This document shows positions 35,963-44,888 of a DNA stretch of 64,000 bases, piece after piece. The notes below the pieces were generated by a model. That model did not search any database. It was not told where the DNA came from and worked only from the letters and a program-made list of their open reading frames with translations. The DNA is from Chryseobacterium mulctrae. Its GTDB lineage: Bacteria > Bacteroidota > Bacteroidia > Flavobacteriales > Weeksellaceae. Each line of letters opens with the position of its first letter. The stretch's first letter is position 1. Both the position numbers and the translations under genes were made by a program. Location: contig NZ_VAJL01000001.1 of assembly GCF_006175945.1 (NCBI RefSeq), positions 2,108,001 through 2,172,000 of the forward strand, given 5' to 3'.

Positions 35963-37153
35963 ATGAAAAAGTTTTCTTTGCTACTCATCTTCAGCTTGTT
36001 GCTTTTCACAGCATGCAAAAAAGATCATGTAGATGCAACAACGACACAGACTTTGCAGTCGAGTATCAATGATATGGCGTCTGATCTTACCACCATTAAG
36101 CAGATAAAATTTAATGAAGCGCTTTATATTCTTAAAACTTTCGGTGTAGAAGCAGAAGGCGATGTAAACGAATTGAAAGCATTGGGTCAGTTGATTAACG
36201 GCAAAAAAGTGCCAGAAATATTATCATTGGCAGATCAGGTTGCACAGCAAAACGGTATCGAATGGGCAAGTACAGCTCCGCCATCATTAGGTGAAATGAA
36301 TATCTTTGGTGACGAAACCGCTAAAGAAAGTGATCCGAACGATGTAAGAGCGAGCTCATTAAGCATTCTTACCCAACTTTCAGGAGACACAGGAAATGGG
36401 CCAACTGCAATGCAAATCGTTCCAAGATTGGTTGACAATGCAGGAAATCCTATTGCGTTTACAGGTGCCGGTTTAGAAACTACGTTAGAAGTATTCAGTA
36501 ACGGTGTAAAGCTTTCAACAGCCAAAAACCTAATGCAGGATAATAATTTCAGAGGTTTTAGTCTTAAGTTTTCATCTTTATTGGCTTCAAAAATTGTTGA
36601 TAATAAAATTGATATTACCGTTTCGGTAAAAACCACTGCGAAGACTTTCAAAATGTCGAAAATTGGTTTAGATGTAAATCCTTCAGCTTTAAAAGTTCCT
36701 GAAGTACCAAAAACAGATTCTACAATGATTGTTCAGGATCCGAATGCGGTAATTGACCCAAATAATCCGACAACTCCGCCAACAACGGGTACAGATCCGG
36801 CAACAGCAGTTCCGTCTCAACCGAAACAGCCGACTGCAGATCCTAAAAATACGGTAAGTAAGTTTTTAAATAATGTAAGTTCACAAAACTTAAAAGCAGC
36901 TTTCGATTCTTCAAGTAACCCAAGTTGGGGATCTTACGAATCGTTCTCAAACCCTACTTCAGGTTTTGGAGCTGTAAAAAATGTAAGTGTTAAAAACATT
37001 TCTACAAACGGAACCGGCACCAATTCATCAAGTGTTAATGCAACATACGATGTGACCGATAAAAACGGGAAAACGACCTCCTTAAAGGTTACTTTCGGTC
37101 TTAAAAATGTAAACGGAGAGTGGAAAATCTCAAGTTATAAGATCAATCCTTAA
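35963..37153 (+). CDS. Uncharacterised lipoprotein with C-terminal NTF2/DUF4878-like domain
   Basis: A 396-residue lipoprotein (lipobox LFTAC, residues 14-18). The N-terminal part (about 25-230) is helical and unrecognised; a Pro/Thr-rich linker near 255-285 follows (TPPTTGTDPAT). The last 100 residues, VSKFLNNVSSQNLKAAFDSS...GEWKISSYKI, resemble an NTF2-like/DUF4878 fold by pattern only. Four bases separate it from apt, so they may be cotranscribed. Confidence 0.6.
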   Translation: MKKFSLLLIFSLLLFTACKKDHVDATTTQTLQSSINDMASDLTTIKQIKFNEALYILKTFGVEAEGDVNELKALGQLINGKKVPEILSLADQVAQQNGIEWASTAPPSLGEMNIFGDETAKESDPNDVRASSLSILTQLSGDTGNGPTAMQIVPRLVDNAGNPIAFTGAGLETTLEVFSNGVKLSTAKNLMQDNNFRGFSLKFSSLLASKIVDNKIDITVSVKTTAKTFKMSKIGLDVNPSALKVPEVPKTDSTMIVQDPNAVIDPNNPTTPPTTGTDPATAVPSQPKQPTADPKNTVSKFLNNVSSQNLKAAFDSSSNPSWGSYESFSNPTSGFGAVKNVSVKNISTNGTGTNSSSVNATYDVTDKNGKTTSLKVTFGLKNVNGEWKISSYKINP

Positions 37154-37156
37154 AAT

Positions 37157-37693
37157 ATGGCATCTCAGGAACTCATTAAAAAACTGGAGGAAACCATAGA
37201 AAACATTCCTGATTTTCCGATTCCGGGAATTCAGTTTAAAGATATTACACCGATTTTTCTTAATCCTAAATTGTATGAAGAAGTAATCGAAGATCTGGTA
37301 AAATTCAGTAAAGGAAAAGTAGATGCAGTCTGTGGAATTGAAAGCCGCGGTTATCTTTTCGGAATTTCAATTGCAGTCGCTTTGCAAGTTCCATTTATTT
37401 TGATCAGAAAAAAAGGAAAACTTCCACCACCGATCATCTCAGAAAAATATGATCTGGAATATGGAAGCGCAGAAATAGAAACCAGAGAAGGACAAATAAA
37501 AAAAGGACAACGAATTTTAATTCATGATGATCTTTTAGCAACGGGAGGAACAACCGAAGCAGCAGCAAAACTGATAGAAAAACAAGGCGCAGAAGTCGTT
37601 CAGTTTAGTTTTTTAATCGGGTTAAAAGATTTAAATGGTGACGAAAAACTTAAAAAGTTTAATGCTGAAATCTATCACACGTTAGAATATTAA
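37157..37693 (+). CDS. apt: Adenine phosphoribosyltransferase
   Basis: Salvages adenine to AMP with PRPP. The 178-residue protein has the family hallmarks IPDFPIPGIQFKDITPIF (17-34), GIESRGYLFG (55-64 region) and the PRPP motif ILIHDDLLATGGTTEAA (near 120-136). Starts with ATG 3 bases after the preceding gene. Confidence 0.95.
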   Translation: MASQELIKKLEETIENIPDFPIPGIQFKDITPIFLNPKLYEEVIEDLVKFSKGKVDAVCGIESRGYLFGISIAVALQVPFILIRKKGKLPPPIISEKYDLEYGSAEIETREGQIKKGQRILIHDDLLATGGTTEAAAKLIEKQGAEVVQFSFLIGLKDLNGDEKLKKFNAEIYHTLEY

Positions 37694-37728
37694 ATTTAGT
37701 AAAGAGAGTTCAAATAAATCAAAAAATA

Positions 37729-37756
37729 ACAATTCTCTATTAACAATTCACAATAT
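37729..37756 (+). repeat. Degenerate 7-bp-period array downstream of apt
   Basis: Heptamers ACAATTC / TCTATTA / ACAATTC / ACAATAT; the first and third are identical. It starts 36 bases after the apt stop. The rest of this 160-bp gap holds only the promoter at 37801. Confidence 0.45.
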
Positions 37757-37800
37757 TTACAAGTCTTTCATTCTCTTTTATTAATAATACAGATAAAGAT

Positions 37801-37831
37801 TTTGTAAATCACTCAGAAACAATTAAATTTG
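37801..37831 (+). promoter_or_regulatory. Promoter of the TPR-like membrane gene and ribH
   Basis: TTTG (37801-37804), a 19-base spacer and TAAATTTG (37824-37831), a perfect Bacteroidota promoter, 22 bases before the ATG. Confidence 0.75.
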
Positions 37832-37853
37832 CAATTCAATTTTTTAAGAATTT

Positions 37854-38564
37854 ATGGCAAAATTGGGAAAAAATGCTCCAAATGAGCAAGAAGGTAAAGA
37901 AACAGTGGAATTCTTTAAAGACCTTGACAGAGAGGCTTTAAACACAGAAAGATTCCTAGAAAAATATCAGAAACCATTAAGCATTGCTTTTGGGGTTGTT
38001 GTTTTAGGGGTTTTAGGCTTTTTCGGATACCAGCAATTTGTGGTAGCTCCAAAGAATGCTGAAGCTGTAAAAACTTATTTAGCAGCACAAAAAAACCTTA
38101 CAGAAGGTAAAGATAAAGAGGCTTTAGGTGGAAAATCTGCAGCTAATCCTGGATTTTTAGGAACTTATAACGAATATTCTTCTACGAAAGTGGGTAAACT
38201 TTCTGCTTACAACGCAGGTTTATTAAAATTAAAAGAAGGAAAATTTCAGGAAGCTCATGATCTTTTAGACAAATTTTCTTCTGATAACAAAACATTGATG
38301 GCAATGAAGTTTGGCGCAATGGCAGATGCAAAATCTGGTCTTAATAAAAATGACGAAGCTTTAGCATTATTAGACAAAGCGGCTTCAGCATCTGATGATC
38401 CTTATACTTCTTATTATTTTACAAGAAAAGCAGGGATTGTAGCTTTAGGAATGAAGAAAAATGCGGAAGCTAAAAAATACTTTGCAACAATCGACGAAAA
38501 ATATCAGGACTACGACAACGGAATGTCTGATTCTTATATCGAAATGACTAAATATTTAAATTAA
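37854..38564 (+). CDS. Membrane-anchored TPR-like protein (YfgM-like)
   Basis: A 236-residue protein with one membrane segment (about 44-64: LSIAFGVVVLGVLGFFGYQQFVV) and a periplasmic TPR-like helical region afterwards (LLKLKEGKFQEAHDLLDKF, ALALLDKAASASDDPYTSYYFTRKAGIVAL, seen in parts). The shape matches YfgM-type proteins linked to the Sec translocon and outer-membrane folding, but only by architecture. 3 bp upstream of ribH, so cotranscribed. Confidence 0.72.
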   Translation: MAKLGKNAPNEQEGKETVEFFKDLDREALNTERFLEKYQKPLSIAFGVVVLGVLGFFGYQQFVVAPKNAEAVKTYLAAQKNLTEGKDKEALGGKSAANPGFLGTYNEYSSTKVGKLSAYNAGLLKLKEGKFQEAHDLLDKFSSDNKTLMAMKFGAMADAKSGLNKNDEALALLDKAASASDDPYTSYYFTRKAGIVALGMKKNAEAKKYFATIDEKYQDYDNGMSDSYIEMTKYLN

Positions 38565-38567
38565 AAC

Positions 38568-39083
38568 ATGGCAACAGTTAATCTTTCAGATTACAAGCCA
38601 CTTAATATAGCCAATGCCGAAGATTTTTCTATCGGCATTGTTTTTTCTGAGTGGAATGACTTTGTAACATACAATCTACGCGATGCAGCTTTAGAAATTC
38701 TAGAAAAAGAAGGTGTAAAAGCTGAAAACATAAAACAGTTTTCCGTTCCCGGAGCTTTTGAATTAAATTACGCAAGCATGCAGCTTTGCAAAGAACGAAA
38801 GTTTGATGCTGTAATTGCAATCGGATGTGTCATCAGAGGAGAAACTCCTCATTTTGATTTCGTTTGTGATGCCGTTGCGCAGGGAATTAAAGACTGTAAT
38901 ATTTTAACCGATACTCCAACCATTTTCTGTGTGTTGACAGATGACACAAAAGAGCAATCAATAGCAAGAAGCGGTGGTGATTTAGGAAATAAAGGTGTTG
39001 AAGCAGCAGTTACGGCTTTAAGCATGATCAATTTTAAAAGAAATCTTTCTGATAAAAAAGGAAACATCGGTTTCGGAAATTAA
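38568..39083 (+). CDS. ribH: 6,7-dimethyl-8-ribityllumazine synthase
   Basis: Penultimate step of riboflavin synthesis. The 171-residue protein has the lumazine synthase motifs FSEWNDFVT (27-35), VPGAFELNYA (60-69), AIGCVIRGETPHFDFVC (85-101, with the active-site His) and CVLTDDTKEQSIAR. Normal length. Confidence 0.95.
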   Translation: MATVNLSDYKPLNIANAEDFSIGIVFSEWNDFVTYNLRDAALEILEKEGVKAENIKQFSVPGAFELNYASMQLCKERKFDAVIAIGCVIRGETPHFDFVCDAVAQGIKDCNILTDTPTIFCVLTDDTKEQSIARSGGDLGNKGVEAAVTALSMINFKRNLSDKKGNIGFGN

Positions 39084-39104
39084 AATCTGAATCTATTGAA
39101 ATAA

Positions 39105-39130
39105 AAAAGGAGCTTTTTACAGCTCCTTTT
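39105..39130. terminator. Bidirectional terminator overlapping the end of the synthase-like gene
   Basis: AAAAGGAGCT (39105-39114) pairs with AGCTCCTTTT (39121-39130). One arm encodes the last residues of the minus-strand gene and its stop lies in the loop. Serves ribH and the minus-strand operon. Confidence 0.78.
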
Positions 39131-40277
39131 CTTGTATGTAAATTTTATTTGAATCTATCAAATGAGGGATAAACCTACTCTGGTTATTGGTAATCAAATG
39201 TACGCTTTCTCGGATCCCAATTCCGGCAGATTCTTGCCCGATTACCCAACTTCCAATGACAGGATAATTCCCGTCGAAGTTTGGAAGCTCAAATAATTGC
39301 TGGTAAATAAAACCTTCTTTGCCGTAATCACCGCTATTTTCTTCTACCGCAACATTATTTTTAAATAAACTTACGTTATCTCCTTCTCTGGAATAGATGG
39401 GTTTTTTAACGAAGTCTGTCAAATGTTTTGGTTCAAAATAACATTCCAGCAAATACGGATGATTAGGAAATAGTTCCCAAAGAATCGGCAAAATAGCTTT
39501 TGAGGAAAGAAGAACTTTCCAGGCAGGTTCCATCCACTGAGATCTGAAATTATTACGGATTAATTTCTCGCCAAAACCATCTTCCAGGATCCATTCGTAA
39601 GGATATAGTTTAAAAATATACTCCATAATGGTTTTGTCTCCGGCAATGAATTCTTCAATATCTTCTGCCCAACCAATATCTTGGATAGGAATAAATTCTG
39701 TTTCAAAACCTGCTTGTGTAGCACAGTCCCGTAAATACTCTACATTGGTTACATCTTCAATATTCGTTAATGAAGCAAAATAAATATAATGCGGATTCAT
39801 ATATTTTTTAAGATACGTCCAATAATCGACCAGCTTTTCATGAATAGAATTGAACTGATCTTTGTAGGGAAACATTTCCTGCAGCCAATACCATTGAATG
39901 ACCGAAGCTTCGTATAAAGAAGTCGGCGTGTCTGCATTGAATTCGAGAAGCTTCAGGTTTTCACCATCAAAACCAAAATCAAACCTCCCGTAAATCGAAG
40001 GATGATCTTCTTCCCAGCTTGTAATAATATAATTTCTAAAAGATTCCGGAATATTAAATTTGTCCCAAAGATTTTTTTCAATAATATAATCTACAGCCTG
40101 AAGACACATCTGCCACAATTCGATCGTTGCGTTTTCTATTTTGTTGATTTCATCAGATGAAAATTCGTAGTAATGACTTTCATCCCAGTAAAGCCCTTCC
40201 AAAGAATGATAGCCAAAGCCGAGGTTTTCAAGTTTATGTTCCCAGTTTTTTCGGAATTGTGATTGTATTCTTTTCAT
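39117..40277 (-). CDS. Glutathionylspermidine synthase-like ATP-grasp protein (YgiC family)
   Basis: A 386-residue protein of the GSP_synth/YgiC family: RFDFGFDGENLKLLEFNADTPTSLYE (near 98-123) is the ATP-grasp/Mg-binding block, with the C-terminal KPIYSREGDNVSLFKN motif and PVIGSWVIGQESAGIGIRES. It lacks the amidase domain of E. coli Gsp. The natural substrate of YgiC is unknown, so I give no gene symbol. It is the last gene of a three-gene operon whose second gene resembles YgiB. Confidence 0.86.
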   Translation of the reverse strand: MKRIQSQFRKNWEHKLENLGFGYHSLEGLYWDESHYYEFSSDEINKIENATIELWQMCLQAVDYIIEKNLWDKFNIPESFRNYIITSWEEDHPSIYGRFDFGFDGENLKLLEFNADTPTSLYEASVIQWYWLQEMFPYKDQFNSIHEKLVDYWTYLKKYMNPHYIYFASLTNIEDVTNVEYLRDCATQAGFETEFIPIQDIGWAEDIEEFIAGDKTIMEYIFKLYPYEWILEDGFGEKLIRNNFRSQWMEPAWKVLLSSKAILPILWELFPNHPYLLECYFEPKHLTDFVKKPIYSREGDNVSLFKNNVAVEENSGDYGKEGFIYQQLFELPNFDGNYPVIGSWVIGQESAGIGIRESVHLITNNQSRFIPHLIDSNKIYIQEKEL

Positions 40278-40282
40278 AATAT

Positions 40283-40615
40283 CTAAGATGATGCTCTGAA
40301 ACCACTTTTTCCCAATCCTCCTCTCACCACATTTCCTTTATAAGTACTTCTTCCTATATTAGATTTTGTGCTGATTGCATTACTGTAATATCCCGCTTTT
40401 TGATAAGCACCATTGCTGTATGCTCCATAAGGTCGGAAGGCATGATACAGCAAAAAACCAGTCATAAAACCATGCGATCTGGAATAAGATGCAGTAGTAT
40501 CTGATCTCATGTACACCTTTTTCTCTTTATCCCATTGATTTTTGGGCTTTTCCTGAGAACAGGCAGCAAGAATTCCTGTGACGAAAAGTAATTTTATAGA
40601 ACTAGACTTTTTCAT
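40283..40615 (-). CDS. Small YgiB-like lipoprotein
   Basis: A 110-residue lipoprotein with lipobox ILAAC (residues 15-19). The middle has MTGFLLYHAF and a Tyr/Gly/Asn-rich stretch (GAYSNGAYQKAGYYSN), and it ends with VVRGGLGKSGFRASS, like the RGGFG tail of E. coli YgiB. Together with the YgiC-like gene 5 bp downstream it forms a YgiBC-like pair. Start codon overlaps the preceding stop (TAATG). Confidence 0.65.
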   Translation of the reverse strand: MKKSSSIKLLFVTGILAACSQEKPKNQWDKEKKVYMRSDTTASYSRSHGFMTGFLLYHAFRPYGAYSNGAYQKAGYYSNAISTKSNIGRSTYKGNVVRGGLGKSGFRASS

Positions 40616-40941
40616 TACTGAACGGTTATATAAAATTCGTAATCCTTTTTCACTTTAGCGTTATGCTCATTTCCGGCCTCATCTTCCACAGTCTGTAATG
40701 TATCTCCCAAACTCGGAATAGTATCTCTTTTTATAATTTCTTTAAAGAGTTTATTATTTTTCCAGATCTTATGTTTTGTTATTAAAACATCTGCAGTATC
40801 GATGTGCTGCACAGAAAGCTCGGTTTCGATTGCCGATTTTTTATCAATATCTTTTACTTCATCTTCTTTGGATTCACTGTCGTTACAGGCAGTAATACCC
40901 ATTAAACTAAAAAACAAAAGAGCAATTTGAATTTTTCTCAC
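40615..40941 (-). CDS. Small lipoprotein, first gene of the YgiBC-like operon
   Basis: About 108 residues with a lipobox ending GITAC near residue 19 (from the GTG start). The mature part is charged (DSESKEDEVKDIDKK) and predicted to be small and soluble. No known family recognised. I start at GTG 40941; the in-frame TTG at 40962 lies within the -7 element TATTTTTG (40960-40967). Stop overlaps the next ATG. Confidence 0.6.
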   Translation of the reverse strand: MRKIQIALLFFSLMGITACNDSESKEDEVKDIDKKSAIETELSVQHIDTADVLITKHKIWKNNKLFKEIIKRDTIPSLGDTLQTVEDEAGNEHNAKVKKDYEFYITVQ

Positions 40942-40959
40942 TTTAATTGTAATTTTTGA

Positions 40960-40967
40960 CAAAAATA
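40960..40967 (-). promoter_or_regulatory. Putative -7 element of the YgiBC-like operon
   Basis: TATTTTTG on the minus strand, 18 bases before the GTG start. It excludes the TTG start at 40962. Confidence 0.45.
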
Positions 40968-41007
40968 TTATTTAAAATTTTAACTTTACTCTTAAAATTA
41001 TTTTAAT

Positions 41008-41868
41008 ATGAAATGGACTGAAGACCGAAGTACAAATGTAGACGACAGACGTGCTTCAGGCGGTAGCGGAGGAGCAATTGTTGGTGGCGGATTAGGCACA
41101 ATAATTATCGCTGCTATTGTATTTTTCTTAGGTGGTGATCCTTCTGCAATTCTTTCTTCCGGAGTTTCAAATAACGGAGCGCAGACTGAGCAAAGAGAGC
41201 TTACAGAAGCTGACAAAAAAATTGGTGAAATGATCGAAATGATTACCGCCGAAAACGAAGAAACCTGGACTAAAGTTTTCGCAGAAAATGGCCTTCAATA
41301 TCGACCGGCAAGAGTCGTTTTATTCAGAAGCAACACAGATTCCGGATGTGGATTAGCACAATCTGCAATGGGTCCGTTTTATTGTCCGACAGATCAGTCA
41401 GTTTATATGGATATGAGTTTCTTTAATGAGCTACAAGAGAAATTTGGCGCAAAAGTAACCGAATTTACCGTTGCTTATGTAATGGCTCACGAAATGGGAC
41501 ATCACGTACAAAATCTTTTAGGAACTTTAAACGAAACCGATAAAGCAAGACGTAGCGGAAAATATTCTGAAGCACAGCTTAATCAAATTTCTGTAGCAAC
41601 AGAACTTCAGGCAGATTTTTATGCCGGACTTTGGTCTAGAGTTACGGGTGACAGAGAAAAATCATTTATTGAACCCGGAGATTTAGAATCAGCACTTAAT
41701 GCTGCAGAAGCAGTTGGTGATGATAACATCCAGAAGAGATCACAAGGTTATGTAAATCAGGAAAGCTTTACTCATGGCTCATCGGCACAGCGTAAAGAAT
41801 GGTTTATGAAAGGATATAATTCCGGAGACATCAAACAGGGTGACACTTTTAGTCAACTTTTAAGATAA
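41008..41868 (+). CDS. Neutral zinc metallopeptidase, YpfJ/KPN_02809 family
   Basis: A 286-residue membrane-anchored protein of the neutral zinc metallopeptidase family (Zn_peptidase_2-type): N-terminal WTEDRSTNVDDRRASGGSG motif, membrane segment near 27-46, and the zinc motif AHEMGHHVQNLLG near residue 157, with TELQADFYAGLW downstream as third-ligand region. Physiological substrate unknown. Confidence 0.9.
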   Translation: MKWTEDRSTNVDDRRASGGSGGAIVGGGLGTIIIAAIVFFLGGDPSAILSSGVSNNGAQTEQRELTEADKKIGEMIEMITAENEETWTKVFAENGLQYRPARVVLFRSNTDSGCGLAQSAMGPFYCPTDQSVYMDMSFFNELQEKFGAKVTEFTVAYVMAHEMGHHVQNLLGTLNETDKARRSGKYSEAQLNQISVATELQADFYAGLWSRVTGDREKSFIEPGDLESALNAAEAVGDDNIQKRSQGYVNQESFTHGSSAQRKEWFMKGYNSGDIKQGDTFSQLLR

Positions 41869-41902
41869 AAAAAGGTCTGAAGAAATTTCTTCAGACCTTT
41901 TT
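41869..41902. terminator. Perfect 34-bp palindromic terminator
   Basis: A 17-bp perfect inverted repeat with no spacer, AAAAAGGTCTGAAGAAA and its complement. Serves the metallopeptidase gene and the convergent GLPGLI gene. Confidence 0.85.
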
Positions 41903-41905
41903 GTT

Positions 41906-42742
41906 TTATTTTAGTTCGATAGGATTGCTGTTTCGCTTCGCCTCTTCTTTTGCTCTTTCTTCCATTCGCTTTCTCATATCTGCAGGATTTTGATTTCCGC
42001 CGCCTCCAATTCTCATTGGAGCAGAAATTCCGCCGCCTCCACGTTGGCTATTCATAAAAGACGCCGGATCAGTTTTATATTTTTCCTGTTGTTTTACATA
42101 ATCCGTTCTTTTTACTTTCATCACGTTTCCAAATGTAACCATTTCCGGAAAATCAGAAATCTTATAGTTTTTCATTAAATCGAAAGAATAATCTCCGGTA
42201 GAATCTTCCGCTTTTACAACCAAACCGGGAAGACCGCTGAATTTATACGGTCCATCCTGATAAGGAAGATCTGTGGTAAACCAAGCAATCCATTTTCTTC
42301 CGCCAAAATCCGTTTCCGCTTTTTGTACTTTATAATCACCAATTTTTGTGGTTTCAGATAAAATTTTCCAGTTCAGAGGTCTATCTTTTTCGTAAGAATA
42401 TTGATCTCTACCCAAACGATCTTTGTAAATAATTTTCTGATCTTTTTTATTTTTTTCGATTGAATAATTAATATTCGTTCTCAAACCATCCATTTGTTCT
42501 CTGTTAAAACCTCTTGCTCCCCCACTTTGAAAGTTGGCTTTCATTACAGAATCTCTTTTAATTCTATTCTCAGAATAGAACATTGATTTTTCTGCTGAAA
42601 TGTCTAAATAAGCATTTTCAGTTTTAATATCACTTTTATTATTGATATCTGGTTTTGAGGTTACCTGATAAACAAATCTGTTAGTTTGTGCGAAAGTAAC
42701 CTGCGCAAGTAAGGCTACAGCAAGGATGCCCAATTTTTTCAT
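41906..42742 (-). CDS. GLPGLI family exported protein
   Basis: A 278-residue exported protein (signal about 1-18). The GLPGLI hallmark is visible (FSGLPGLVVKAED, near 168-180), with the AWFTTDLPYQDGPYKF lead-in. The family is widespread in Bacteroidota and often near outer-membrane receptors, but the role is unknown. The C-terminus is Gly/Asn/Arg-rich (GGGGISAPMRIGGGGNQ). A TAACTTTG element lies near 42785-42792 on the minus strand. Confidence 0.88.
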   Translation of the reverse strand: MKKLGILAVALLAQVTFAQTNRFVYQVTSKPDINNKSDIKTENAYLDISAEKSMFYSENRIKRDSVMKANFQSGGARGFNREQMDGLRTNINYSIEKNKKDQKIIYKDRLGRDQYSYEKDRPLNWKILSETTKIGDYKVQKAETDFGGRKWIAWFTTDLPYQDGPYKFSGLPGLVVKAEDSTGDYSFDLMKNYKISDFPEMVTFGNVMKVKRTDYVKQQEKYKTDPASFMNSQRGGGGISAPMRIGGGGNQNPADMRKRMEERAKEEAKRNSNPIELK

Positions 42743-42851
42743 TATTTTCCTGATTTATAGTTTTGATTTTAAATACACATCAAAGTTAAAGCATCGATGA
42801 TAAAAATCGATAAAATAAAAACGTCGATTTTTATTTACTGATTATTGTTTG

Positions 42852-42859
42852 TATTTTTG
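42852..42859 (+). promoter_or_regulatory. Putative -7 element of the suf cluster
   Basis: TATTTTTG, 28 bases before the A-type carrier ATG at 42888. It probably starts transcription of the carrier and sufBCD. Confidence 0.45.
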
Positions 42860-42887
42860 CAAGATTAAATCATTCTAAATTAATACA

Positions 42888-43217
42888 ATGATAAAGGTTT
42901 CAGATCAGGCAAAGGTAAAAGCGATTCAACTGATGACAGAAGATGGCTTTAACCCTGCTGAAGATTATATAAGAGTTGGGGTAAAAAGCGGTGGATGTTC
43001 AGGACTGGAGTATATGTTAGGTTTCGACAATAAGCAAAACGAAACAGATCAGATTTTTGAAGATAACGGAATAAAAATCGTTGTTGAAAAAAAATCGATA
43101 CTTTACTTGGCAGGTACCACTTTAGAATATTCCGGAGGTTTAAATGGAAAAGGATTTATTTTTAATAATCCTAATGCATCCAGAACGTGTGGTTGTGGAG
43201 AGAGTTTTAGCTTATAA
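42888..43217 (+). CDS. A-type iron-sulfur carrier (HesB/IscA/SufA family)
   Basis: A 109-residue Fe-S carrier. The three conserved cysteines are Cys37 (GGCSGLEY) and the C-terminal pair in CGCGESF (101 and 103). It takes clusters from the SufBCD scaffold to target proteins. It lies just upstream of sufB, so probably the SufA-like carrier. No stronger assignment between SufA, IscA and ErpA is possible from sequence alone. Confidence 0.92.
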   Translation: MIKVSDQAKVKAIQLMTEDGFNPAEDYIRVGVKSGGCSGLEYMLGFDNKQNETDQIFEDNGIKIVVEKKSILYLAGTTLEYSGGLNGKGFIFNNPNASRTCGCGESFSL

Positions 43218-43218
43218 T

Positions 43219-43300
43219 TAGATACTAGATGCTAGACAATAGATTCAAGACCTTGAAAGTCTGAGATCTAATTTCTAAAATCTAATTTCTAAAATCTATT
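43219..43300. repeat. 7-bp-period array with inverted halves, between carrier gene and sufB
   Basis: From one base after the carrier stop: TAGATAC / TAGATGC / TAGACAA / TAGATTC (43219-43246), a few mixed units, then two exact copies of ATCTAATTTCTAAA (43266-43279, 43280-43293) and ATCTATT. The left half reads TAGAT and the right half ATCTA, so the halves are inverted. It ends three bases before the sufB ATG. Confidence 0.85.
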
Positions 43301-43303
43301 AAA

Positions 43304-44752
43304 ATGAGTAAATATACTGAAGACGATTTAAGAGTCGACTTAGAAAATAAAAAATATGAATTTGGTTGGGAAACCAAGATTGACTATGAAGATTTCCCAA
43401 TTGGTTTAAATGAAGACATTGTCCGTGCAATTTCTGCGAAGAAAGAGGAGCCGGAATGGATGACAGAATGGCGTTTGGAATCATTCAAAATTTGGTTGAA
43501 AATGACTGAGCCTACTTGGGCGAATATCAAATACGAAAAACCAGATTTTCAAGCAATAAAATATTATGCTGCGCCAAAAGCAAAGCCTGAATTGGAAAGC
43601 TTGGATGAAGTTGACCCGGAATTATTGGCAACTTTTGCAAAATTAGGAATCAACATCGAAGAACAGAAAAGACTTTCGGGTGTTGCTGTTGATATCGTAA
43701 TCGATTCTGTTTCTGTAAAAACAACATTCCAGGATACATTAGCTGAAAAAGGAATTATCTTCTGCTCAATCTCTGAGGCAATCAAAAATCACCCTGATTT
43801 AGTAAGAAAATATCTTGGAAAAGTAGTTCCGAGAGGAGATAACTTTTACGCAGCATTAAATTCCGCAGTATTTTCTGATGGAAGTTTCTGTTATATTCCA
43901 AAAGGAGTAAGATGTCCGATGGAACTTTCAACTTATTTCAGAATTAATCAGGCAGGAACAGGTCAGTTTGAAAGAACACTAGTTATTGCAGATGAAGGAA
44001 GCTATGTTTCTTATCTGGAAGGTTGTACTGCTCCGTCAAGAGATGAAAATCAACTTCATGCTGCCGTTGTAGAATTAATTGCAATGGATAATGCTGAAAT
44101 TAAATATTCTACCGTTCAAAACTGGTACCCAGGAAATGAAGAAGGTAAGGGTGGAGTTTTCAATTTCGTAACCAAAAGAGGACTTTGCGAGTATAAAGCA
44201 AAAATCTCTTGGACGCAAGTTGAAACAGGTTCTGCTGTAACTTGGAAATATCCTTCTTGTATCTTAAAAGGTGATGGTTCAATCGGTGAGTTCTACTCTA
44301 TCGCGGTAACCAACAATCATCAATATGCAGATACCGGTACAAAGATGATCCACATTGGAAAGAATACAAAATCAACGATTATTTCTAAAGGAATTTCTGC
44401 AGGAAAATCTCAAAACTCTTACAGAGGACAAGTAAAAGTAATGCCTTCTGCAAAAGGAGCCAGAAACTTCTCACAATGTGACTCATTATTGATGGGTAAC
44501 GAATGTGGAGCGCACACTTTCCCTTACATCGAGATTAAAGATCCAACTGCACAGTTAGAACATGAAGCTACAACTTCAAAAATCGGTGAAGACCAGATTT
44601 TCTACTGTAATCAGAGAGGTATCGATACGGAAAGAGCAATCGCTTTAATTGTAAATGGTTTCAGTAAAGAAGTTTTAAATAAACTTCCGATGGAATTTGC
44701 TATTGAAGCTCAGAAATTATTAGAGATTTCCTTGGAAGGTTCTGTTGGATAA
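43304..44752 (+). CDS. sufB: Fe-S cluster assembly protein SufB
   Basis: The scaffold subunit of the SufBC2D complex that builds iron-sulfur clusters. The 482-residue protein has the family-typical N-terminal [28 protein letters not shown] region (in parts), [23 protein letters not shown] in the middle, and [43 protein letters not shown] near the C-terminus, with conserved Cys and His. Normal length. Confidence 0.96.
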   Translation: MSKYTEDDLRVDLENKKYEFGWETKIDYEDFPIGLNEDIVRAISAKKEEPEWMTEWRLESFKIWLKMTEPTWANIKYEKPDFQAIKYYAAPKAKPELESLDEVDPELLATFAKLGINIEEQKRLSGVAVDIVIDSVSVKTTFQDTLAEKGIIFCSISEAIKNHPDLVRKYLGKVVPRGDNFYAALNSAVFSDGSFCYIPKGVRCPMELSTYFRINQAGTGQFERTLVIADEGSYVSYLEGCTAPSRDENQLHAAVVELIAMDNAEIKYSTVQNWYPGNEEGKGGVFNFVTKRGLCEYKAKISWTQVETGSAVTWKYPSCILKGDGSIGEFYSIAVTNNHQYADTGTKMIHIGKNTKSTIISKGISAGKSQNSYRGQVKVMPSAKGARNFSQCDSLLMGNECGAHTFPYIEIKDPTAQLEHEATTSKIGEDQIFYCNQRGIDTERAIALIVNGFSKEVLNKLPMEFAIEAQKLLEISLEGSVG

Positions 44753-44779
44753 TACTTCTGCTCAGCTTAGTCTGACACG

Positions 44780-44857
44780 TTTTTGTCATTCTGAACGAAA
44801 TGAAATGGAGTGAAGAATCTCAATTAAAAGATTTCTCCTCCGTCGAAATAACAAAAA
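44780..44857. repeat. Dispersed inverted repeat with TTTGTCATTC-like ends (copy 2)
   Basis: TTTTTGTCATT at 44780-44790 is inverted against AATAACAAAAA at 44847-44857, and GAAGAATCT pairs with AGATTTCTC inside. It shares ACGTTT and GTCATTCTG with the copy at 8630. It lies between sufB and sufC. Confidence 0.7.
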
Positions 44858-44888
44858 TAAAATTATAAAAAAGTTTTAAACATATATA

